From Streptomyces daqingensis (GTDB taxonomy: Bacteria > Actinomycetota > Actinomycetes > Streptomycetales > Streptomycetaceae), in assembly GCF_014645895.1 (NCBI RefSeq), contig NZ_BMMP01000002.1, positions 310,001 through 374,000 on the forward strand: a DNA stretch of 64,000 nucleotides, given 5' to 3'. Numbering within the stretch: position 1 is the first letter of the stretch; every line of letters starts with the position of its first letter. The position numbers and the translations under genes are program-made. Shown here one piece after another: positions 55,147 to 62,500 of this stretch. Under the pieces are notes generated by a model. The model saw only the letters and a list, made by a program, of their open reading frames with translations. It was not told the origin of the DNA and ran no database searches.

Positions 55147-55593
55147 TCAGTCCGTGGTGGGTCTACGCACGATAAATCCGACCTCTGGTCCGTCACCGAT
55201 ATCGATGATTGAGACTTCGAATTCTTTTTCCGGGAAGGCATTCTCCAGAGAGGCGCGCCAGAAGAACACGATATCCTGAGCAAGCGAGTTCATCGCCACC
55301 TCGTCTTCTTGACTGTCGACGTCGATGAACTGCCAGAGTCGAACTCTGTTCAAAACTGACTCGATCGCCGTTGGATTGCCATTTACCTGGTCATGCCAGA
55401 GTTGAAAGTTCTCCGGGTGATAGGCACGATCCCAGAGCACGCACCCTGAAACCTCGATAAATTTCGGCCGAAAGAGTCGAGCGAGGGCCAACCAATCAGG
55501 AAGCGTCAACCTGGAAGAGGCCCAATCGAGGTAGTCAAGGTTTCCGGTGAAACTACGCGCCCAAGCCTCAATTTCTGAGTGCACTGGCTCCAC
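55147..55593 (-). CDS. Predicted immunity protein of orphan module 1
   Basis: About 148 residues from GTG 55593; GTG 55602 and 55584 are alternatives, and all overlap the toxin's end by 17-35 bp. The protein is acidic and aromatic-rich (EIEAWARSFTGNLDYLDWAS, DIVFFWRASLENAFPEKEFE) with codon use far less GC-biased than chromosomal genes. No family is recognised. Its place directly behind a toxin tip is the basis for the immunity call. Confidence 0.75.
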   Translation of the reverse strand: MEPVHSEIEAWARSFTGNLDYLDWASSRLTLPDWLALARLFRPKFIEVSGCVLWDRAYHPENFQLWHDQVNGNPTAIESVLNRVRLWQFIDVDSQEDEVAMNSLAQDIVFFWRASLENAFPEKEFEVSIIDIGDGPEVGFIVRRPTTD

Positions 55594-56329
55594 TGTTATC
55601 ACGTTCCGGTATTGGAATTTCGTCTGGCCTCGCTGGTCGCGTCTCACCCCATCTCGGGAATGATTGGCCAGTCTTGGGGTTCACATCCTCCACGATCTCC
55701 ACGACGTGAGGGGCAGGGATACCGTTGTGCGGCGCAGAGTTGGGATCCACGTCGACGCGCTTCAGTGTCTGACCTGCAGCGTCATATACAGCGTAAGCTG
55801 TAACGGTACCGTCGTCCTTTCGTCGCACGAGAACCTCATTGGGGTTCGCCGTCCTTGGAAATCTTCCGCTGTGCGGAGTCGCATTTGTGAGGTCTAGCCC
55901 ACACCCCGACAGTCCCAGCGGGTCTGCCCATGTGTGCGGGTTGTGGACGTAGGTGACCGGGCTGGGGGACAGGTCGAGGCCCAGGGGGTCCTGGGATAGG
56001 TAGCGGGCCGTGGTCGGGTGGTAGTGGCGGTGGAAGTTGTAGTGCAGGCCCGTCTCCGGGTCCGCGTACTGGCCGGGGAAGCGCAGCGGCGTGTACGCCG
56101 TCGCATCCACGTTCCACGTCGTCGTCCCCCACAACGTGCTGCGCGTACGCCACGCGATCCCGCCGCTCTCGTCCAGCAGCTCCGTCGGCGCACCCACCAG
56201 GTGGCATACCGCCTGACCAGAGGATGGCCCACGGAGCGGGTTGTATCCGTGCCCGCACGTGGCCAAATTGGGGGCAGGGACGGAACCCAAGGGGGCACTG
56301 GAGAAATAGCGGGCGCCCCCAGAGGTCAT
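55568..56329 (-). CDS. Orphan module 1: RHS core fragment fused to a type-24-like toxin tip
   Basis: The frame opens at ATG 56329, but RHS similarity begins only at codon 44 (position 56200) with LVGAPTELLDESGGIAWRTR. It continues through LRFPGQYADPETGLHYNFHR, YLSQDPLGL and NPHTWADPLGLSG. The variable tip then reads HSGRFPRTANPNEVLVRRKD, VTAYAVYDAAGQTLKRVDVD, PHVVEIVEDVNPKTGQSFPR and ARPDEIP, which resembles polymorphic toxin type 24 (from memory). There is no signal, repeat region or good ribosome site of its own. It is best seen as a displaced C-terminal cassette. Confidence 0.8.
   Translation of the reverse strand: MTSGGARYFSSAPLGSVPAPNLATCGHGYNPLRGPSSGQAVCHLVGAPTELLDESGGIAWRTRSTLWGTTTWNVDATAYTPLRFPGQYADPETGLHYNFHRHYHPTTARYLSQDPLGLDLSPSPVTYVHNPHTWADPLGLSGCGLDLTNATPHSGRFPRTANPNEVLVRRKDDGTVTAYAVYDAAGQTLKRVDVDPNSAPHNGIPAPHVVEIVEDVNPKTGQSFPRWGETRPARPDEIPIPERDNSGASALRN
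55906..56201 (-). repeat. RHS core direct repeat, copy D
   Basis: ~296 bp nearly identical to copies B and C and to the core of the full RHS gene (copy A). It shares the ccagtcccagcgggtctgcc edge with B and C but not with A. It ends abruptly inside GAPTELL codons. Confidence 0.92.
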
Positions 56330-56624
56330 CTTCGTAGAATCCTGCCGGCACCTTCCTACGGGGCAGTCGCTCGGAGTACCTCTGTCGACCGGGAGGAGCC
56401 AGCCCAGGCTGAAAGCCTGACCGACAAGGGAGCCAACTCGCTGGCTTCAGGCTAGGAACCGGTCGTCGACCTAGACCACCACGCCGTTTACCAGCCTCGG
56501 GGCGTCTGCGTCGGGTTCTTGCCAGCGATCCGTCACCATGCTCAGAGAAGACACGATCAAAGTACTGATGCATGACAGCTCGGTTCCGACCCTGTTGTAC
56601 TGTCCCAAATGACCGTCAGTACCG
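56202..56624. other. Non-coding spacer between orphan module 1 and a decayed core
   Basis: 423 bp without a supported gene. Frames crossing it are broken or lack codon bias. It may contain the eroded toxin tip that once belonged to the decayed core at 56625-56745. Confidence 0.5.
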
Positions 56625-56745
56625 TGTGGCCGGGAGACCGCGGCGGCATCAATTTTTGTTCGCGTTCGACGTCGCTTCCCCACTAGGGAATTTCGCGTCT
56701 TCCAGGCGATGCCGCCGTTCCGCCAACAGCTGCGCAGCAATTTGC
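56625..56745 (-). pseudogene. Decayed fifth RHS core fragment
   Basis: On the minus strand, a frame reads RNGGIAWKTRNSLVGK, matching the core's GGGIAWRTRSTLWGT. The DNA ccaggcgatgccgccg and cgcgttcgacgtcg aligns with copy C over ~120 bp with many substitutions. Nothing downstream is intact. It is an eroded orphan module. Confidence 0.72.
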
Positions 56746-56788
56746 TACCTTCGTCAAAACTAGCCGGAGTCAGCACCGACAGAGGAAG

Positions 56789-57112
56789 TCATGTGATCTT
56801 TTCTCGTGGCCCGGCCCCCGGTACAGAAAAATATACGCACCAAGTTGATCCCAATTCTTCGGCCAGGCGGTGGGCGATATCCCGTCCACGCTCAACAAAG
56901 TCACTCTCCTCGCGTGGCGTAGAAAACCCCGAGGCCAGAGGGTCTTCCGGCACATAAGTGGCCTCATATTCTGCTCCCCACTTTTGCACTTCATCGACGA
57001 GTGCCGCATCAATGGGAAGATGACAGGCAGGAATGTTTTCTACGCCTGATTGCGTGGAGAGCCACAACGGATCGCACTCGTACTCGGGTGCCAATCGCAC
57101 AACCTTGACCAT
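56789..57112 (-). CDS. Predicted immunity protein of orphan module 2
   Basis: 107 residues from ATG 57112 after GGGGAG. It begins VKVVRLAPEYECDPLWLSTQ and later has DFVERGRDIAHRLAEELGST. This resembles a recurring small actinobacterial protein found behind RNase-type toxin tips, from memory. It is acidic with relaxed codon bias. It overlaps the extended toxin frame, as coupled toxin-immunity pairs often do. Binding to the adjacent toxin is inferred from order. Confidence 0.8.
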   Translation of the reverse strand: MVKVVRLAPEYECDPLWLSTQSGVENIPACHLPIDAALVDEVQKWGAEYEATYVPEDPLASGFSTPREESDFVERGRDIAHRLAEELGSTWCVYFSVPGAGPREKIT

Positions 57113-57831
57113 ACACTCCCCTGATCGAGACTTTTCAGGTTTGCTCCTACCACGAACCCATTACTGCCTGTCGTAACCGCCACACGTCGTGTTGCCCCAT
57201 TGAATGCAATCTCGTATATTGGCCGCGCCCGTGGTCCAGTTCCCTGATGACCAACGACTTTGCCCTCAGTGCGGGCCCTCATGATGAGGTCAGGCACTTG
57301 ATCACGAGATATTCCTTTCCCCTCGAACTCGCTACCGTGCTCATTTAGCACAGGTTGGAGCCCGGCCTTCGGGTTTCCCTGCTCGAGAAAGACCACTTTT
57401 CCGTCGCGATCGAAACCTGCAGCAACAAGCTGCTCTCTCGAATTTGGTTCCATCACGCTCCATCTGTTCGACAGCTTTGGGATTAACTTTACAACCCGCC
57501 AGTCCCAGCGGGTCTGCCCATGTGTGCGGGTTGTGGACGTAGGTGACCGGGTTGGGGGCCGGGTCGAGGCCCAGGGGGTCCTGGGAAAGGTAGCGGGCCG
57601 TAGTGGGGTCGTAGTGGCGGTGGAAGTTGTAGTGCAGGCCCGTCTCCGGGTCCGCGTACTGGCCGGGGAACCGCAGCGGCGTGTACGCCGTCGCATCCGC
57701 GTTCCACGCCGTCGTCCCCCACAACGTGCTGCGTGTGCGCCAGGCAATGCCGCCGCCCTCGTCCAGCAGCTCCGTCGGCGCACCCACCAGATCCGTGGCG
57801 ATCGCGAAGAACCGCGAATCGATCTCCGCCT
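57113..57831 (-). pseudogene. Orphan module 2: RHS core + predicted BECR-fold RNase tip, frameshifted
   Basis: The RHS core starts at 57831 and reads VGAPTELLDEGGGIAWRTRS to HTWADPLGLAGCKVNPKAVE in one frame. The toxin tip continues in another frame: REQLVAAGFDRDGKVVFLEQ, then GPRARPIYEIAFNGATRRVA and TTGSNGFVVGANLKS. The switch falls at a GA repeat (57433-57439), where adding one GA restores a continuous KFEREQLVAAG. The tip resembles RNases of the barnase/EndoU/colicin (BECR) fold, whose IYEIxFNG...VGANLKS segment is typical. As read, the toxin is silent. Confidence 0.75.
57494..57831 (-). repeat. RHS core direct repeat, copy C
   Basis: 338 bp of the core, from the conserved ADPLGLAGC codons to EIDSRFFAIATDLVGAPTE. 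It breaks off at gatctccgcct, while A and B continue. Confidence 0.92.
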
Positions 57832-58073
57832 CTGGGCTCTCGGCTCCCCCTGGCCAGAGCAGCGAAAGAAGCGAAGTCCAATCCTGGACCGTTGCCCTTT
57901 CTCATACTCAAAAAGATGCTGAACCGATTGACGACGCCAGAATAGACCACGCGATAGTGCACCCTCGGCCCTCTCGATCACAGGGGACGGTGAAGTGTGA
58001 TCCTCACCTACCGCCGTGGGAACTCTGGAAAAATGGAACAAGCAGGTTCATCCTTGAGGGATAGGTTGTTTGT

Positions 58074-58298
58074 TCATTCTTCCCCTTCCCAAACGATTAC
58101 CCAATTTGCCTCTGCGAAGTACTGTTCCAAAGAACAGTAGTCTTCAACCCAGTCATCGCCTCCGTCGGTCTTGAAGGCATCGTCTGCCGCCACATGGACT
58201 AAATAACTGGGTGGATCGTCCGGAAGCTCTTGGACCTTCACAAACTTCCCTTGATCATCCCCTGATTCAATTTTACCCACCATTCCGATCCTGATCAC
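58074..58298 (-). CDS. Predicted immunity protein of orphan module 3
   Basis: 74 residues from GTG 58298. It starts IRIGMVGKIESGDDQGKFVK and has VEDYCSLEQYFAEANWVIVW at the end, a small acidic protein of the type found behind RHS and CDI toxin tips. Low GC and codon bias mark it as acquired. It lies 73 bp after the toxin stop. The immunity role is inferred from position. Confidence 0.78.
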   Translation of the reverse strand: MIRIGMVGKIESGDDQGKFVKVQELPDDPPSYLVHVAADDAFKTDGGDDWVEDYCSLEQYFAEANWVIVWEGEE

Positions 58299-58371
58299 GC
58301 TGATCCCAACCCGTATTTTAGTCCGTCAACGGAACATGATTGTTGACGCGCGGCTTCTTATCACCTGCGTG

Positions 58372-58911
58372 TTAAAAAATCTCAAAGTGAACGTGCGGGA
58401 CATCGGGCCAATGATTTCCTGCGATGGAGCCCTGGTCCATGCGGAATTGCCGAAGTCCATCTGCACTACGAAAGACGCCGCGGTTCTGTCCAAGTTCCCT
58501 GTATCCCTCTCCGAGGAAATCCTTTCCGGCCGTCATCGCCTCGTCAGAGGTCATCGGATACTTGCTGACGATACTTCCTTTACCATTTCTCGTCTCAGAA
58601 ACGGCCGGAGGCTCACACCCCGCCAGTCCCAGTGGGTCCGCCCATGTGTGCGGGTTGTGGACGTAGGTGACCGGGCTGGGGGACGGGTCGAGGCCCAGGG
58701 GGTCCTGGGATAGGTAGCGGGCCGTGGTCGGGTGGTAGTGGCGGTGGAAGTTGTAGTGCAGGCCCGTCTCCGGGTCCGCGTACTGGCCGGGGAAGCGCAG
58801 CGGCGTGTACGCCGTCGCATCCGCGTTCCACGTCGTCGTCCCCCACAACGTGCTGCGCGTACGCCACGCGATGCCACCGCTCTCGTCCAGCAACTCCGTC
58901 GGCGCACCCAC
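58372..58911 (-). CDS. Orphan module 3: RHS core + HVHFE-type toxin tip
   Basis: The readable frame runs from GTG 58911 (VGAPTELLDESGG) through the core to HTWADPLGLAGCE. It then enters a tip of ~80 residues: GSIVSKYPMTSDEAMTAGKD, GEGYRELGQNRGVFRS, LRQFRMDQGSIAGNHWPDVP and the terminal HVHFEIF. The His-rich end may form a catalytic or metal site. Upstream, two single-base losses relative to copy A (near 58933 and 58980) break the frame, so the cassette cannot be translated as an extension of a longer RHS protein. No tip family is named with confidence. Confidence 0.75.
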   Translation of the reverse strand: MGAPTELLDESGGIAWRTRSTLWGTTTWNADATAYTPLRFPGQYADPETGLHYNFHRHYHPTTARYLSQDPLGLDPSPSPVTYVHNPHTWADPLGLAGCEPPAVSETRNGKGSIVSKYPMTSDEAMTAGKDFLGEGYRELGQNRGVFRSADGLRQFRMDQGSIAGNHWPDVPHVHFEIF

Positions 58912-58998
58912 CAGGTCCGTGGCGATCGCGAGAAGCGCGAGTCGATCTCCGCCTGCGTCGTCTCATCCGTGATCCGCTCAGCTGCGACAACGGACGCA
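58620..58998 (-). repeat. RHS core direct repeat, copy B
   Basis: 379 bp. 58649-58998 aligns with 59998-60349 of the full gene with two 1-bp deletions and scattered substitutions. Beyond acggacgca at 58998 the similarity stops. Confidence 0.93.
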
Positions 58999-59137
58999 GC
59001 TACTTGCTTTCTAGTGTTCAAGTGGTCTACGCCTCCCAAGGCTGATAGCACATCAAGTCGAACACAACTCTGGGGACATAGTCAGACTTCGCTTGCCTCC
59101 GATTCGCCACCCCGCAATCAGTGGACTGGAGCACAAC

Positions 59138-59566
59138 TCATGAGTAGTCAGATGCAGTGAACGAAGTGAGGTTGAATTCCTCGAAGACGGGGATCAAACG
59201 ATTCAAGTACCACCCGAAGTCGCAAAACCGCTGACTCCCAAAAAGCAATTTCCGATTGATCGTCACCATGAAGGATGCAGTCTTATGCCCGGGATGGAAC
59301 AACAGATCGCCTCCAGTGAAGCGATCATCTAGAAAGACGGCGAGGCCGAAACTAAAATCGGCACTTTCCGTATCGGCAATGGCAAGAACCCTTTCCAACT
59401 CTAGAGCCGGAACGCTTTGCCAATCGAACATCTCTTCTTTGTCGATCACATAGGTGACCCGTCCATCACGAAGGAACGACGCCCCATGACTCATGAGTCG
59501 ATGTACTACAGCCGAGACTTCCAGTTTCTCTTCGAAGCTGAAATCGATGTCAGACGACCTAGCCAT
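59138..59566 (-). CDS. Immunity protein for the RHS nuclease tip (predicted)
   Basis: 142 residues. ATG 59566 follows AAAGGTG at good spacing, 16 bp after the RHS stop. It starts ARSSDIDFSFEEKLEVSAVV and has VPALELERVLAIADTESADF and NRLIPVFEEFNLTSFTA. It is acidic and AT-richer than chromosomal genes. It is unlike the three other immunity proteins, as expected for a tip-specific partner. No named family is recognised. Confidence 0.8.
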   Translation of the reverse strand: MARSSDIDFSFEEKLEVSAVVHRLMSHGASFLRDGRVTYVIDKEEMFDWQSVPALELERVLAIADTESADFSFGLAVFLDDRFTGGDLLFHPGHKTASFMVTINRKLLFGSQRFCDFGWYLNRLIPVFEEFNLTSFTASDYS

Positions 59567-59582
59567 AGTCAGCACCTTTCCA

Positions 59583-62500
59583 CTAGTCCATCGGTTCGAT
59601 TCGCCACGGGATTCCTTTTTTGTCAAGCCATTGAGTAACCCTATCTGGGATCCTTCGCTCAGAAATGACTATGTATTCAACGCCCTTACTAGCAGCAATC
59701 TGCTGCTTCTGTCCTTCCGTGGAGAAGAATTTCCCTTGCGCCTTTTGATTTCCTTCCAATCTGTCCCAGAAGCCGCCAGATTTTGCTTCGTACCAGGTGC
59801 CGCGTCCTGTTACTTCGTCAACAAACGCCCCGTCAAATTCTCGCCCCATTTCGGAGAAACTCCCACCGCCGCCGAGTTTATCGTGGAGGTGATGTTCGTA
59901 CCTCTCGCCACGCAATTGCGCCGAGCGCCCGCCGCTGCTTCCGCTCGAACGACTTGGGCAGTCGTCCGGCGCTAGGCCTAGACAATCAGTCTCGAAATGC
60001 GGGTTGTGGACGTAGGTGACCGGGTTGGGGGACGGGTCGAGGCCCAGGGGGTCCTGGGAAAGGTAGCGGGCCGTGGTGGGGTCGTAGTGGCGGTGGAAGT
60101 TGTAGTGCAGGCCCGTCTCCGGGTCCGCGTACTGGCCGGGGAAGCGCAGCGGCGTGTACGCCGTCGCGTCCGCGTTCCACGTCGTCGTCCCCCACAACGT
60201 GCTGCGCGTACGCCACGCGATCCCGCCGCTCTCGTCCAGGAGCTCCGTCGGCGCGCCCACAAGGTCCGTGGCGATCGCGAAGAAGCGGGAGTCGATCTCC
60301 GCCTGCGTCGTCTCGTCCGTGATCCGCTCGGTCTGCGTCAACGGACGCAACCCGTCGTGATCCCACGTCAACGTCACGGGATCCGGCAGGTTCGGAGCCG
60401 TCGTCGTCTGCTCGATCAGCGTCGGCCCGTCCCAGGTGAAGTCCACCTGCTCCAGCACCCGTTGACCGTCCTCGCCGAGCCGCTGCTTGGCGATCCGACG
60501 CCCCAGCGGGTCGTACAGATACCGCCACCGCACCCCGTCCGGCGTGGTCACCGACGTCAAATGGTCCTCGCCGTCCCACACGTAGCGCCACGTGTCCGGC
60601 TTCTTCGACAGCCGCGACTTCTGACGCAGCACCGCGCGGCCCGCGTCGTCGTACTCGTAGCGGACCGACCCGGCCGTCAGCAGCTTCGTGCCGCTGTAGC
60701 TGCGTTCGCCGCGGGCGTCCGAACCGGCGTGCCGGGCAGGCCAGTCGGCCGAGGTCTGGTTGCCGGCCTCGTCGTACGCGTACGTCTCCGACCAGTTCTC
60801 CGCCCGTACCGCCGTGACGCGCCCCGCCCTGTCCAGGTCGTAGAGCTGCGTGCCGTTCAGCTGGTCCTCGACGCCGACGAGATGGCTGTCCGCGCGGTAG
60901 CGGTACGTGCGGCGCTGCACCGTGCCCGCAACCGGGCCGGCGATCGTCTGGGACGCGAGGCGTCCCGCCGGGTCCCAGAGGCTGGTGAACGTCAGGCCGG
61001 AGTCGCCGAAGCTGCGGCTGGTCTCGCGTCCGGACTCGTCGTGGTCGAAGGTGAGCGTGTGGCCGTTCGTGGTGAGTGAGGTGCGGTTGCCGGCCGCGTC
61101 GTACGTGTACTCGGTGACGGTTCCGGCGGGTGTGACGCGGCGGGTGCGGCGGCCGAGCGCGTCGTAATCGTGGGTGAGGACACGGCCGTTGACGGCCTCG
61201 TCCTTGACGCGTCCGAGCTTGTCCCGCCGGCAGAGCAGGTCGACGCCCGGTCCGTGGGCGGATATGAGGCGTCCGGCGGCGTCGTAGGAGTAATCCGTCG
61301 CGTCGCCGTCGGCGTTCTTCCTGGTGACGCGGCCCATGGCGTCGCGGGAGAAGCTGATCGTCTGGCCCGCCGGGTTGGTGCGGAAGGCGAGTCCGCCGCC
61401 GGCGTCGTGACCGTACTGCATGGTGCGGTCGTCGAAGTCGGTCTCGGATATCAGGCGTCCGGCGGGATCGTAGGTGTAACTCCAGGTCAGTCCCTGGGGG
61501 TTGGCGACCTGGACGAGCCGCAGCTCCGTGTCGTAGGCGAAGGTGTGGCGGACTCCGTCGGGACCAGTCTGGGCCGTGCGCAGGTCGAAGTGCGTGTACT
61601 CGTACCGGGTTTCGCCGCCGGCCGGGTCCGTGTGGGTGAGGCAGTTGCCTTCGCCGTCGTAGGTCCAGGTGTGCACCTCGCCGCCGGGGTCGACGCGGCG
61701 CACGAGCCGCCCCTCCGGCGTCCACTCCAGCCGGGTCACGGCACCCGCCGGGTCGGTGACGGTGACGGGACGCCCGAAGGCGTCGCGGACGTACGTCGTG
61801 GCCCCGCCGCCGGGGCCTCCCATTCCGGAGGCCGTTGGCGGGGCGGCGATCTGGAGGGGAAGCCCCGCCCTGTCGCAGCGGACGGTGCTGGTCGCGCCCA
61901 ACGGATCGGTCACGGAGGCGAGATGGCCGCGCGCGTCGTAGCCGTACGCCGTGGTGGAGCCCGCCGGGTCGGTGACGGCGGTGAGGAGGCCCCGCTCGTC
62001 GCGGGCGAAGCGCCACTCGGCGCCGTCCGCGTCGGTCCTGCGGACAGGACGGCCGTGCTCGTCGTACTCGACGGTGATCACGCCGCCGTCCGGCAGCACG
62101 GCGCGCAGCGGGCGTCCCACGCCGTCGTAGGTGTAGCGGACGGTGCCGCCGTTGGGGTCGGTGACGGTGAGCGGGCGGTGCTGGGCATCGTAAGTGGTGT
62201 GCGTGCTCCCGCCGTTGGCGTCGGTCTCCGCGGCGATCCGCAGCTTGCCGTCGACCAGGTAGTGCTTGGTGTGGCCGAGGGAGTCGGTGACGCGGGTGGT
62301 GGTGTGCCCGGGCGTCTCGGACGGCAGCCCGTACTCGAACGTCGTGCGGAGATGGCCGGCCTCGCCCGTGTGGAAGACGCAGCGGTCGTCGTCGTCATAG
62401 GTGTAGGAGAACGAGCGGTCGTTGCTGTCGGTCCAGGAGACGATGCGGCCCCGCTCGTCCACGCCGTAGCGCAGCGTCGCTCCGGTGGAGTCGGAGACCG

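Noticed and set aside
55836..56573. 245-codon frame over orphan module 1
   Set aside because: It reads the RHS core in the wrong frame (GCADGAAGRERR instead of VGAPTELLDE).
55906..60349. CRISPR-like array, because of regularly recurring near-identical blocks
   Set aside because: The repeats are ~300 bp, coding and separated by toxin-immunity genes, so they are RHS core copies.
59986..62016. 676-codon open frame antisense-shifted inside the RHS gene
   Set aside because: It is a shadow of the high-GC RHS frame: rich in Arg, Gly and Pro with no domain logic, while the overlapping RHS frame has YD repeats.
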